Shown here: positions 25,892-34,330 of the stretch, piece by piece
How the letters are laid out: each line of letters opens with the position of its first letter
How positions within the stretch are numbered: position 1 is the stretch's first letter
NCBI GenBank assembly: GCA_021372575.1
Contig: JAJFUE010000088.1
Location: 16,688-80,687 of the forward strand
Length of the DNA stretch: 64,000 nt
Source: a bacterium
GTDB lineage: Bacteria; Sumerlaeota; Sumerlaeia; MVZB01
Direction: 5' to 3'
Made by a program: the position numbers and the translations under genes
The notes under the pieces: generated by a model
The model's input: only the letters and a program-made list of their open reading frames with translations
Told to the model about the DNA's origin: nothing
Database searches by the model: none

Positions 25892-26429
25892 GAAACGACC
25901 TCCTCGATCCAGACGCCCTCGAATCTGTTTGGAAACGGCCGCCGCCGATACCGACGACTCGACCGCGATTCCTGGCTGTCTCTCATTCAACAAAATAGAT
26001 GAGAACCCGGCGGACCTCACGTTGGACACCTATCATAGAAATGGCTACAAGACTGTCAAGTCATAGTTTATTTGACTGTCGAAGGGGTCTTCGCGCCCCC
26101 GCCCCGGCGCCATCCCCGACATGCCTGCCGGCCCGAAATACATGATGAACAGATCAATTATGAGGTCCGGCCTAACACCGATCCGTTCGCAAGTTTATTT
26201 CAGAATCGGCGCGCCGCCAACCTGAGATCACCCCTGCATCCGGCCGGATACACCCCCACCACTCGTGTTCTACGAATAGACGTGGGGCAAGTTCGTGCTC
26301 GTCATCGAACCAAATCCGCGCTCCGCACTCCGCACTCACTTCGTGCTTGGATTTCTCCGCGCCTTCTGGATAATAAAGCCGTACGAGCAGCACCCAGGAC
26401 TCAGCACTCAGGACTCAGCACTTAAAGCC
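25892..26429. other. Divergent intergenic region with repeats
   Basis: This 538-base gap lies between the divergent exported-protein operon and scpB, so it should hold both promoters, but I cannot assign either with confidence. Positions 26320-26424 carry degenerate tandem words (GCTCCGCACTCCGCACTC, then a CTCAGGACTCAGCACT array at 26395-26424). No coding or RNA gene is supported. Confidence 0.6.
26395..26424. repeat. CTCAGGACTCAGCACT tandem repeat upstream of scpB
   Basis: Alternating CAGGACT and CAGCACT words run up to six bases before the scpB ATG. The repeat family is shared with 17297-17324 and 45731-45750. Confidence 0.8.
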
Positions 26430-27518
26430 ATGACCGATACGACACCCACGCCCCTTGACCCCGAACCGACCGTCGCCGCCGAGCCGGCCGCCATCCTGCC
26501 GATCGATCCGCCGCCGGCCGAAGCCGAGCCGACGCTCGACACCTCGAGCGAAATCGAAGAGACCTCGGCCGAGATCCTCGACGCCGAGTTGTCCCGGCTG
26601 CTGGCGACACCCGCCGGCATGCAGGGCGCCATCGAAGCGCTGCTGTTCACCTCGCCCGAGCCCCTATCGCCACGCAAGATCGGCCGCGTCCTGGGCGTCG
26701 GCGACCTCAAGCTCGTTCAGACCATTGTCGGCCAGCTTCAGGCGCAGTATGACACCGACCGCCGGGGCATGCAGATCATCGAAACCGCCGGCGGCTATCA
26801 GATGGCCACGCGCGAGGTTTTCGCCGACCTCGTCCTGCGCCTGCGCGGGCGCAAGCGGCGGCCGTCGCTGTCGCCGGCCGCGCTCGAGACCCTGGCCATC
26901 GTCGCCTACCGCCAGCCGATCATCCGCGCGGAGATCGAGGCCGTGCGCGGCGTCGAGTCCAGCGGGATGCTGCGCAACCTGATGGACATGGGGCTGGTCG
27001 AAATCGTCGGCCGCAAGGATGTGCTCGGCAGGCCGGCCATGTACGGGACCAGCGATTCGTTCCTGCAATCGTTCGGCCTCAAAAACCTTGCCGAACTCCC
27101 CCCGATCGCCGAGCTCAAGCGGCGCCTCGCCGAAGCTGAAACCGAAGCCGAGGCCGAGGCCGCCCCGAACCCTGATACCGCGACCGCGCCGGAAGCTCCG
27201 GCGCCGCCACCCGCCGCCGATTCCGCGTCCGCGGAATCCGGGGAATCCACGACGGAGACGACCGACATGAAGAATCCGGATCAGGAACCGCTCCGCGACG
27301 ACGAGCCGATCGACGACCAGGACGACGACGTCCTCGACGACGACGAGGACGACGTCTATGAGCTCGAGGACGACGAGGACGATTTCGAGGACGAGGAAAT
27401 GCTCGACGAGGATGAAGACGACCTCGACGAGGAGGGCCTCGAAGACGACCTCGAGGACGACGATTTCGACGAAGACGAAGACGAAGACGAAAACGACGAC
27501 GACCGGGAAGATCGATGA
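26430..27518 (+). CDS. scpB: Segregation and condensation protein ScpB with a very acidic C-terminal tail
   Basis: ScpB is the winged-helix kleisin-associated subunit of the SMC-ScpAB condensin. The recognisable domain is at about residues 65-230: AIEALLFTSPEPLSPRKI, RGMQIIETAGGYQMATR, the family hallmark LSPAALETLAIVAYRQPI, and RGVESSGMLRNLMDMGLVE, then the GRPAMYGTSD wing. The protein is long (362 residues) because of a 45-residue Pro/Glu-rich N-terminal extension and a C-terminal tail of about 80 residues that is almost entirely Asp and Glu. The start at 26430 follows a repeat array and lacks a clear Shine-Dalgarno. The stop overlaps the rluB start by ATGA. No scpA is seen immediately upstream. 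Confidence 0.93.
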   Translation: MTDTTPTPLDPEPTVAAEPAAILPIDPPPAEAEPTLDTSSEIEETSAEILDAELSRLLATPAGMQGAIEALLFTSPEPLSPRKIGRVLGVGDLKLVQTIVGQLQAQYDTDRRGMQIIETAGGYQMATREVFADLVLRLRGRKRRPSLSPAALETLAIVAYRQPIIRAEIEAVRGVESSGMLRNLMDMGLVEIVGRKDVLGRPAMYGTSDSFLQSFGLKNLAELPPIAELKRRLAEAETEAEAEAAPNPDTATAPEAPAPPPAADSASAESGESTTETTDMKNPDQEPLRDDEPIDDQDDDVLDDDEDDVYELEDDEDDFEDEEMLDEDEDDLDEEGLEDDLEDDDFDEDEDEDENDDDREDR

Positions 27519-28318
27519 GGCTTAACCGTTACCTGGCGCAGGCCGGATTCGGCTCGCGCCGCGCTGTCGAATCGCTCGTCGCCCAGGGCGCCGTCACGAT
27601 CAATGGCCAGCCAGCCGACCATCCCGGCCGCCTGGTCGATGAGGCCAACGACAAGGTCGCGGTCAACGGCCGCGCCGTTAAGCCCCCCCTCGCCCATGCT
27701 TACATATTATTGAACAAACCGCGCGGCTACGACGTCACGCGCGGCGGCCGCCATCACCACCGCCGCGCGTGGGACCTCCTGCCGCCGGGGACGCACACCT
27801 CCGTGCAGTCGGTCGGCCGGCTCGACCGCGATTCCACCGGGCTGCTTCTTTTCACCAACGACGGCGACCTGGCGTTTCGCCTCACGCACCCGCGCTACGG
27901 CTGCCTGAAAATCTATGAGGTCGAAGTCGATGGCCGGATCAGTCCCGGCGTCCTCGAGGCCCTGCGTCAAGGCGTCGAACTGGACGATGGCCCGGCCAAG
28001 GCGGTTTCGGCCGAGATCGTCGGCACGGGCGGCGGCCACACGCTGTTGCGCATCGTGATGGCCGAGGGGCGCAATCGCATCGTGCGCCGCATGTGCGACG
28101 CGGTCGGCCACCCGGTGATCAACCTCAACCGCACGGCCGTCGGCCCGCTTGCCCTCGAAGGCCTCGGCCGCGGCAAAACCCGCGAGCTGACAAAATCCGA
28201 AGTAAAATTGCTGAGAACCACAGTCGGCCTCGAAAAAGTATCCGAGCCGCGAAAAAGCCAATCCCCGAAGAAAATAACGCATCAAAAGCCCAAAACGGCC
28301 ATTCGCCGTAAACACTGA
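27515..28318 (+). CDS. rluB: 23S rRNA pseudouridine synthase (RluB/RsuA family)
   Basis: The 267-residue protein has an N-terminal S4 RNA-binding domain (MRLNRYLAQAGFGSRR to about residue 55) and an RsuA-family catalytic domain with VGRLDRDSTGLLL (catalytic Asp104) and RNRIVRRMCDAVGHPV. The 23S position 2605 pseudouridylase RluB is the closest family match, but RluE/RluF/RsuA relatives look alike, so the symbol is tentative. A basic Lys/Arg-rich tail ends the protein. The ATG overlaps the scpB stop (ATGA). The scpB-rluB order is a recurrent bacterial arrangement, which supports both calls. Confidence 0.88.
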   Translation: MRLNRYLAQAGFGSRRAVESLVAQGAVTINGQPADHPGRLVDEANDKVAVNGRAVKPPLAHAYILLNKPRGYDVTRGGRHHHRRAWDLLPPGTHTSVQSVGRLDRDSTGLLLFTNDGDLAFRLTHPRYGCLKIYEVEVDGRISPGVLEALRQGVELDDGPAKAVSAEIVGTGGGHTLLRIVMAEGRNRIVRRMCDAVGHPVINLNRTAVGPLALEGLGRGKTRELTKSEVKLLRTTVGLEKVSEPRKSQSPKKITHQKPKTAIRRKH

Positions 28319-28324
28319 AATAAT

Positions 28325-28447
28325 TCTTGTCGCAGAGTTGCAGAGATGCGCTGAGATGCGTGAGATTTACAAAATCTTCCACGTTCCTGAATCTCTGACT
28401 TTGATTCTTCTCCGCGCTCTCTGCCTGACTCTGCCCCTCTGCGACAA
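28325..28447. repeat. Degenerate CTCTGC/GCAGAG repeat with inverted arms
   Basis: The left side reads GTCGCAGAGTTGCAGAG and GCGCTGAGATGCGTGAGA. The right side reads CTCCGCGCTCTCTGCC and CCCCTCTGCGAC. The outer words (GTCGCAGAG/CTCTGCGAC) are inverted copies, so the spacer between rluB and tRNA-Thr can form one large imperfect hairpin. It has the same design as 58944-59077. Confidence 0.7.
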
Positions 28448-28507
28448 AAGTATTTAATTGAGACTTGAAAAATGATCTGCGTCCGTTCAAGATGGACAGG
28501 CTACGGG

Positions 28508-28583
<76 letters not shown>

Positions 28584-28594
28584 GCTCCGAATTC

Positions 28595-28628
28595 AAGCCG
28601 CCGAAATTCCGGCGGCTTTCTTTTTTTC
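28595..28628 (+). terminator. Rho-independent terminator after tRNA-Thr
   Basis: The stem AAGCCGCCG (28595-28603) pairs with CGGCGGCTT (28610-28618) across a 6-base loop, and is followed by TCTTTTTTT. It directly follows the tRNA. Confidence 0.93.
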
Positions 28629-28760
28629 CAAACTTTTCTCCCGCCGCGCGTCCTATGTCATGACAGCATTGTCAGTAAGCCGCTTCGGCTCGAAGCGGCA
28701 TTACATGCAGCAGCCCGAGCGTCAGCGAGGCATGAATCGTTCGCAGAGGATCAAATCGAT

Positions 28761-30101
28761 ATGGACGCCAAACCCCATCGCCTCCGCAAATGGCTCCTCA
28801 TCGTCGGCGGCGTCATCCTTTCGATCCCGATCCTCATCTTCTCCATCTGCTCGATCTTTATCCATCTCCACAGCCTTCGCCCCGACCAAATGCAGCCTCC
28901 GACCCGGCTCGTCAATACCTCCCGAACCGGCGCCTCGCCGCTCAAGCGCCTCAAGTCCCCTAAGCCGACGTTCACCGACTACCTCGCGGCCGTCAACGGC
29001 GACGAGGCCGCCGCGCTCTACGAGAAATGGTGGGCCAAAGTCGATCCGTCCGCACCCGTGCTGAACCGCAAGATCGGCCAGCCGCTTTCGCCCGCCGACA
29101 AGCAGTGGCTGCTCGATCACCGCGACATGCTCGACGACCTGATCCGCATGACCAGACAGTCCGCCACTCCGCTGTTCACGGCCGAAGACTTCGCCGCGCT
29201 CCCGGCCGCCGAACGCATCAAAATTCGCAATCCCGATTACCTCAAGAATCAATCCCTCGCGCGGCTCTTCGCCGCCGAAGCCGAGCGCCGCCGCGAATCG
29301 GGCGACCTCGCCGGCGCCGCCGAAGCGCTCATCGCCGTCAACTCAATCGCGCGCACGTTCAACGACGCATCGGAGATTGGCCACATGCTGACGGTCGCCA
29401 CGCAAACCATCGGCGCCCGCGAACTCAGCCTGTGGATCAGCCGCGGCAAAATCCCCGCCGACGTCGCCCGTCGCCTGCAGGATCAATTGCCGAAATCCAT
29501 CGTCGGCATTCCCGAACTGCGCCGCGCCGTGCAATTCGAATACGAATATTCGCGCGAAAACATGGTCCGAACGCTCAACAGCGCGATGCCCGATCTGCTG
29601 CGGACGGTGATGGGCAACCCCAAAGCCGGGGTGCTCGAACTGATGTGGTCAAACCCCGGCCGATTCACCGTTTCGTTCGCCACCGGGATGATGGCCAAGG
29701 CCAACGCCTCCACGCTCATCGACGGCTACGATGCGATGTATGCAACCGTCTTCAAATCGATCGACCAGAATACCCCGACCGGCAACATCACCCAAAAATC
29801 TCACGGCATCCCGCTTCTGCCGTCCTACGGCGTTTACAATCTCGACACATTCCGCGCGCAGACCAACACAAACGTGGCGCTCATGCGCCTAAACATGACC
29901 GGCCTGAATCTCTCCACCGGCGCCGCCGAACCCCAGACCGACCCGTTCAACAACGAGCCGCTCAAAACAGTTTCGGGCGACAAGTCGATCACGATCTACA
30001 GCATCGGCCCCGACAAGGTCGACCAGCACGCCGCGATCGCCTACGACCCGACAAACGGAACACTCAGCGCAGGAGATATGATATTAACTATTCCCCGGTA
30101 G
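28761..30101 (+). CDS. Membrane-anchored protein, tandem paralog 1, with DPTNGT-SAGD tail
   Basis: The 446-residue protein has a basic N-terminus (MDAKPHRLRKW), one transmembrane helix at about residues 11-34, and a large helical periplasmic domain with TPR/HEAT-like alternation (AAEAERRRESGDLAGAAEAL). The C-terminal signature IYSIGPDKVDQ ... YDPTNGTLSAGD is shared with the next two genes. The start at 28761 has AGAGGA about 10 bases upstream. The first 40 bases around the start are nearly identical to paralog 2, which shows recent duplication or gene conversion. The family is not recognised. The tail resembles the C-terminal ends of pseudopilin-like proteins I recall from environmental genomes. 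The stop codon lies at the edge of the palindrome 30102-30122. Confidence 0.75.
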   Translation: MDAKPHRLRKWLLIVGGVILSIPILIFSICSIFIHLHSLRPDQMQPPTRLVNTSRTGASPLKRLKSPKPTFTDYLAAVNGDEAAALYEKWWAKVDPSAPVLNRKIGQPLSPADKQWLLDHRDMLDDLIRMTRQSATPLFTAEDFAALPAAERIKIRNPDYLKNQSLARLFAAEAERRRESGDLAGAAEALIAVNSIARTFNDASEIGHMLTVATQTIGARELSLWISRGKIPADVARRLQDQLPKSIVGIPELRRAVQFEYEYSRENMVRTLNSAMPDLLRTVMGNPKAGVLELMWSNPGRFTVSFATGMMAKANASTLIDGYDAMYATVFKSIDQNTPTGNITQKSHGIPLLPSYGVYNLDTFRAQTNTNVALMRLNMTGLNLSTGAAEPQTDPFNNEPLKTVSGDKSITIYSIGPDKVDQHAAIAYDPTNGTLSAGDMILTIPR

Positions 30102-30122
30102 GCCGCGGTCGCCGACCACGGC
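30102..30122. repeat. GCCGCGGTCG-type palindrome abutting paralog 1 stop
   Basis: A 21-base imperfect palindrome (GCCGCGGTC...GACCACGGC) starts right after the TAG. The same CCCCGGTAGGCCGCG junction recurs at the paralog 3 stop (33134-33161) and in reverse at 33369-33402. Confidence 0.8.
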
Positions 30123-30126
30123 ATGG

Positions 30127-30197
30127 TTCGTAGTGCCGCCTTCAGGCGGAACAAAAACCACCCGCGCGCATGTTCCGCCTGAAGGCGGGACTGCGAA
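30127..30197. repeat. 71-bp inverted-repeat element between paralogs 1 and 2
   Basis: 27-base arms at 30127-30153 and 30171-30197 (TTCGTAGTGCCGCCTTCAGG and its near-complement) enclose a 17-base loop containing CGCGCGCATG. A close copy lies at 31626-31696. Confidence 0.88.
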
Positions 30198-30213
30198 CAC
30201 AGGACCAATCGAT

Positions 30214-31623
30214 ATGGACGCCAAACCCCATCGCCTCCGCAAATGGCTCATCATTGGCGCAGGTATTGCTGTCGGCGTCCCGCTCTTGTTTTTCTTCATT
30301 CTCTTCCTGCTCGCGCAGGTCCGCGGCGTCCGCCCCGATCAGCTCGCGCCGCCGCCGGGGATGGTGCACTTCAAGAAAACGCAACCCGACGCGGCATGGG
30401 CCGACGTGACGCCCGGCAAAATCTCGTTCGAGGAATTCCTCTCGCACGGCATGCCGGCCGACTCCGTCGAAATCTATCGCAAATGGTCGCGCATGCTGGC
30501 GACCGATAAATCACTCGACGCGCTCAAGCTGCGCAAATCGGGCGAAAAACTCACGCCCGAGCAACTGCGCTGGCTCAACGCGCATCGCGACGACCTTCAG
30601 GACCTCATCCGCATGGCGGCATCGACCGGCGGCAAACCGATCCTCAGCTGCGAGCAGGCGATCGCGCTCAACTTCCGCAACTCATCTCAGGTCCCCTCGC
30701 TCAAACCCATGGAATACCGGAGTTTCGCGTGCATCCTCAGCGCCGAAAGCATGCGCCGCCGCATGGAAGGCGATGCGATGGGCGCCGCCGACGCCATCCT
30801 GGCCGCCCAATTGCTCGCCAAATCGATCAGCCAGCCCGAACTCATTGGTCACCTTGTCGGGACCGCGATGGAGTTGATGAGCAATCGCGAAATGGCGCAG
30901 TGGATAAAGGAAGGTTCCGTGCCGCCCGAGGTCGCGCGGCGCTTCCGCGAGCAAGCCGCCACGCAGCTGATCGGCCGCGACGATACCCGCAACATCATGC
31001 AGTTTTATTTCGAGATCACCCGCCGCGAATACATCGACATGCTCAACGGCCCGATCACCGGCCTCTTTCGGCAGTATGAGCGCTACCGCGCGCCATTGGA
31101 CGGCCACAACCCCGACGACATGAGCATCTACGAACTTGTGCGCGAAAACCCGGGCGAGCAGACGGCGCGGCTCGTCTACGGCGCCGGCGCGCTCGCGCTC
31201 ATGAAGGCCAATGCCTCCGGCGTAATCGAGCAATACGACTCCCTTTACGCGAGGGTCTTCAACTCGTTCGACCGGAACGACCGCCTCGCGGATCAACTGG
31301 ACCGCAACACGATCCGGATCTTCAATTTGCCGATCATGCCGGATTTCCCGGTCTCAAACTTCGACGAGGTCCGCACGCGCACGATGACCAATGTGGCGAC
31401 GCTCAACCTCGACCTCGCCGGCCTGAGCCTGATCTCCGGCACGCCCGTCCGCGAGCCCGATCCCTACACCAACGACCCGCTCAAGACCAATCAGCAACAG
31501 GACGCAACGATTATCTACAGCCTCGGCCCGGACCAAACCGACAACCACGGCGCCGTCACCTACGACCCGACCAACGGCACGTTCAGCGCAGGGGATATCA
31601 TTTTGCGCATCCCCCGGAGATAG
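30214..31623 (+). CDS. Membrane-anchored protein, tandem paralog 2, with DPTNGT-SAGD tail
   Basis: The 469-residue paralog of the preceding gene has the same N-terminus (MDAKPHRLRKW), one transmembrane helix (about 12-35), the same block order (LTPEQLRWLNAHRDDLQDLIRM) and a very similar C-terminal block (IYSLGPDQTDNHGAVTYDP and FSAGDIILRIPRR). The start at 30214 is chosen by homology and an AGGA motif; the longer frame from 30133 runs through the inverted-repeat element. Domain content and function are unknown. The two spacers of this trio contain the same 70-bp palindrome family, so duplication may have been repeat-mediated. Confidence 0.75.
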   Translation: MDAKPHRLRKWLIIGAGIAVGVPLLFFFILFLLAQVRGVRPDQLAPPPGMVHFKKTQPDAAWADVTPGKISFEEFLSHGMPADSVEIYRKWSRMLATDKSLDALKLRKSGEKLTPEQLRWLNAHRDDLQDLIRMAASTGGKPILSCEQAIALNFRNSSQVPSLKPMEYRSFACILSAESMRRRMEGDAMGAADAILAAQLLAKSISQPELIGHLVGTAMELMSNREMAQWIKEGSVPPEVARRFREQAATQLIGRDDTRNIMQFYFEITRREYIDMLNGPITGLFRQYERYRAPLDGHNPDDMSIYELVRENPGEQTARLVYGAGALALMKANASGVIEQYDSLYARVFNSFDRNDRLADQLDRNTIRIFNLPIMPDFPVSNFDEVRTRTMTNVATLNLDLAGLSLISGTPVREPDPYTNDPLKTNQQQDATIIYSLGPDQTDNHGAVTYDPTNGTFSAGDIILRIPRR

Positions 31624-31625
31624 CG

Positions 31626-31696
31626 TTCGTAGTCCCGCCTTCAGGCGGAATTAATACCATTCGCGCGCATGTTCCGCCTGTAGGCGAGACTACGAA
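31626..31696. repeat. 71-bp inverted-repeat element between paralogs 2 and 3
   Basis: 25-base imperfect arms at 31626-31650 and 31672-31696 (TTCGTAGTCCCGCCTTCAGG-type) are near-identical in design to 30127-30197, including the inner CGCGCGCATG. Confidence 0.88.
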
Positions 31697-31712
31697 TCTT
31701 AGGAGGAAATCC

Positions 31713-33140
31713 ATGAACCCCGTCCCGCGCCGCCTGAAGTGGATTTATGTGACCGCCGCGATCCTCATCGGCGTGCCGCTCGTCCTCATCGCCGCACTCC
31801 TGAGCCTCTCCAAAATCAACGCGATTACCCCCGCGCAGCGCCAATTCCCTGCGGCAAGCCTCAAGCCCAAAACGGCGGAAGCAGCCCCTTCCCGCCCCCA
31901 CGCCATCAACACAATCCCGACCGACGTCCTCGTCAAGCGTCTCGCCTCGATCACGACGCAATCGCAGGACGCAACGATCTTCGATGAGCTCGCGCAATCG
32001 TGCCCCAATCGCGAAGCCGCCGAGATCTACGCCAGGCTCACCGCCGAATACAAGGCGTTCCGCGACTCGTTTGACAAAGTCGGCCTCAACGACTGGTCGC
32101 CCGGCCAGCCTTTGACCGACGCGCAAAAGAAATGGCTCATCGAGCATCAGGCCGTGATCGCTGACCTGATCAAGCTCGCGGCCGCCGGCGGCATCCCGAT
32201 GGTCACCGTCGAACAGGCGATGGCACTCGATCCCAAAGTGTGCCTGAATATGCCCGTTCCGAATTTCCTGAGCTCTCAGGTTTATGGGAAGATTCTCGCA
32301 GCCGAAACAAGCCGGCTCGTCGAAGCCGGAGACTTCCGCGGCGCGGCGCAAACGCTCATGGCGACCATGCCGCTGGCGCAATCGATCAGCGAGCCGTTCA
32401 TCATCAACCACCTCGTCGCCGTCGCGATGGAAGGCGTTGCCAACCGCGAGCTGGCCGACTGGCTGTCGCGTTCGGCCCCGCCGGCCGATATCGCCCGCCA
32501 GCTCCGCGACCAGCTCGCCGCCACGGCCCTCAACCCGTCCAACTTGCTGGAGACATCGCAGCTCGAGTATCAGAGCATTCGCCAGTTTTACATCGGGTAT
32601 CTCGACGGCTCGTTCAACAGCCTGCTCATGATGAACCTGGGCAATCAGCTTGGAAGAAACATGGCCGACTTGAACCTTCTCGATAGCTTTTACCAGAACC
32701 CCTTTCTGACATCGAGAGACTCGGTCATCGCGACATGGCAATCGGCCTGGATGCGCTCCGACCCCGCATGGGCTCTTGAAACCTTCGACAATGCCTGGCA
32801 GCAGTCGCTTCGCATCATCGAAACGAATCAACCGGCCAATGTGGACATCGACTCGCGCGTTTACGTTCCGCTCAATAACGCGGCCGAAATCCTGACCCGA
32901 ACCGATCAGACCCTGGCACAGCTGCGGGCCAATCTCGCCGCCCTCGACTTGATCTGCGGCGGCTCGGGGGCCGGGGTCGATCCTTTCACCAACGAGCCGA
33001 TCCGGATCCTCCAGCAGCCCGACGGCACGCTGATCTACAGCCTCGGACCCGACCGTCAGGACCAGCAGGGCGCGGTGACATACGACCCTCATAACGGCAC
33101 GATAAGCGCCGGCGACATCGTTGTGCGTATTCCCCGGTAG
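31713..33140 (+). CDS. Membrane-anchored protein, tandem paralog 3, with DPTNGT-SAGD-like tail
   Basis: The 475-residue protein is more diverged from paralogs 1 and 2 but collinear. It has a basic N-terminus, a transmembrane helix (about 9-33), an insertion near residues 35-75, the block LTDAQKKWLIEHQAVIADLI, and the tail LIYSLGPDRQDQQGAVTYDP with HNGTISAGD and VVRIPR. The start has the clearest Shine-Dalgarno of the trio (GGAGG, 8 bases). A His replaces Thr in the DPTNGT word. The function is unknown; extracytoplasmic location is predicted from the single N-terminal anchor. The stop abuts another GTAGGCCGCG palindrome. Confidence 0.76.
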   Translation: MNPVPRRLKWIYVTAAILIGVPLVLIAALLSLSKINAITPAQRQFPAASLKPKTAEAAPSRPHAINTIPTDVLVKRLASITTQSQDATIFDELAQSCPNREAAEIYARLTAEYKAFRDSFDKVGLNDWSPGQPLTDAQKKWLIEHQAVIADLIKLAAAGGIPMVTVEQAMALDPKVCLNMPVPNFLSSQVYGKILAAETSRLVEAGDFRGAAQTLMATMPLAQSISEPFIINHLVAVAMEGVANRELADWLSRSAPPADIARQLRDQLAATALNPSNLLETSQLEYQSIRQFYIGYLDGSFNSLLMMNLGNQLGRNMADLNLLDSFYQNPFLTSRDSVIATWQSAWMRSDPAWALETFDNAWQQSLRIIETNQPANVDIDSRVYVPLNNAAEILTRTDQTLAQLRANLAALDLICGGSGAGVDPFTNEPIRILQQPDGTLIYSLGPDRQDQQGAVTYDPHNGTISAGDIVVRIPR

Positions 33141-33161
33141 GCCGCGTTCGCCGAGCGCGGC
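33134..33161. repeat. GTAGGCCGCG-type palindrome abutting paralog 3 stop
   Basis: The CCCCGGTAGGCCGCG junction is shared with paralog 1. The palindromic part is 33141-33161, and an inverted copy lies at 33369-33402. Confidence 0.8.
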
Positions 33162-33493
33162 ATCACATTCGCACTCCCGCCCTAACAGGGTGTTGAAAAA
33201 CGAATTTCATCCGAATGGCGTGTTCAATCGTCCCTCCGGGACTCGCGGTTTTATTGGTTTTTTTACCCGCCACTGCCGTGGCGGGCTGAAAGCGGCCGTC
33301 CCTTCGGGACTATTTTAACGCCCTGCTAAGCCGTCATCGAATCTGTTCATGGCGTATGGATGGTTTTTCATGCCGCGTTTGGCAAACGCGGCCTACCGGG
33401 GTTGCGACACGCTGGCCTGAATGACACTTAATGAGAGGGCCACAAACCACATTTGCCTTTTAAATATCACGTTTAACAATTTACATTGGTCGC
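33141..33493. repeat. Spacer with a foldback element and GCCGCG palindrome
   Basis: No gene is present. Positions 33186-33333 form a loosely inverted element with ACAGGGTGTTGAAAAAC at one end and TTTTAACGCCCTGC at the other, and internal words GTCCCTCCGGGAC, CCCGCCACTGCCGTGGCGGG and GTCCCTTCGGGAC. Positions 33369-33402 hold a perfect GCCGCGTTTG/CAAACGCGGC hairpin, the inverse of the paralog-stop palindromes. Confidence 0.75.
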
Positions 33494-34303
33494 ATGAACG
33501 CGATCGACGTCCACACCCACGCCTTCCCCGACATCCTTGCCGAGCGCGCGATTGCCGCTCTGTCCGAGGCCGCCAACCTGCCGATCCTGATGTCCGGCAC
33601 GATCGGCGCCCTTCTTGAATCGATGGACGCCGCCGGCGTCGCGCAGTCGTGGGTCTGCTCGATCGCCACGCGCCCCGACCAGTTCCGCTCGATCCTCGAG
33701 TGGTCATCGCTCATCGCATCGGACCGCATCCTTCCCTTCGGTTCAGTCCATCCGACCGACCCCGAGGCCGTCGAGCACGTCAAGGAAATCCACGCGCGCG
33801 GCCTGCGCGGCATGAAGTTTCACCCATATTACCAGGAATTCGACATCGACGAGCCGCGCATGGACCCGGTCTATGCCGCCGCCGAGCAGCTCGGCCTGAT
33901 CATTCTGTTTCATGCGGGATTCGATCCGGGGTTCCCGCGCGTGAGGCGCGCCGCACCCGAGCGCATCCGCCGCGTCATCGAGCGCTTCCCTCGCCTCAAA
34001 GTCATCGCCGCGCACCTCGTCGGCTGGCTCGATTGGGACGCCGTCGATCGCGAACTGATCGGCCGCCCGCTATTTCTCGATGTATCAAGCTCGATCCCGT
34101 TCCTTGGCGTCGATCGTGCCCGCGCACTCATCGAGGCGCACGGCCCCGAGCGCATCCTGTTCGGCAGCGACTCGCCGTGGTCCACCCAGGCCGAAACGAT
34201 CGCGCAGGTCAAAAGCCTTGGATTCGACGAGACGATACAAAACGGAATCATGTTTGCAAACGCAAAAAGAGTTTTGAATTCTGGTTCGGAGTTCAAGCTT
34301 TAG
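33494..34303 (+). CDS. Amidohydrolase-family (metal-dependent) hydrolase or decarboxylase
   Basis: The 269-residue TIM-barrel protein belongs to the amidohydrolase-2 group by its motifs: DVHTHAF with His7 and His9, GLRGMKFHPYYQ, LFHAGFDPGF, IAAHLVGW and a final metal Asp in LFGSDSPW. Members hydrolyse C-N or C-O bonds or decarboxylate aromatic acids in the cytoplasm. No signal peptide is seen. The start at 33494 gives a typical N-terminus although its Shine-Dalgarno is weak. It stands alone between a repeat-rich spacer and a membrane-protein gene, so its substrate is unknown. Confidence 0.82.
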   Translation: MNAIDVHTHAFPDILAERAIAALSEAANLPILMSGTIGALLESMDAAGVAQSWVCSIATRPDQFRSILEWSSLIASDRILPFGSVHPTDPEAVEHVKEIHARGLRGMKFHPYYQEFDIDEPRMDPVYAAAEQLGLIILFHAGFDPGFPRVRRAAPERIRRVIERFPRLKVIAAHLVGWLDWDAVDRELIGRPLFLDVSSSIPFLGVDRARALIEAHGPERILFGSDSPWSTQAETIAQVKSLGFDETIQNGIMFANAKRVLNSGSEFKL

Positions 34304-34330
34304 CTTGCCTGAATAATGCTCGGAAGGACG

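Noticed and set aside
26295..26429. N-terminal extension of ScpB by 45 residues
   Set aside because: It lies in a degenerate repeat tract; the ATG at 26430 is closer to the family start.
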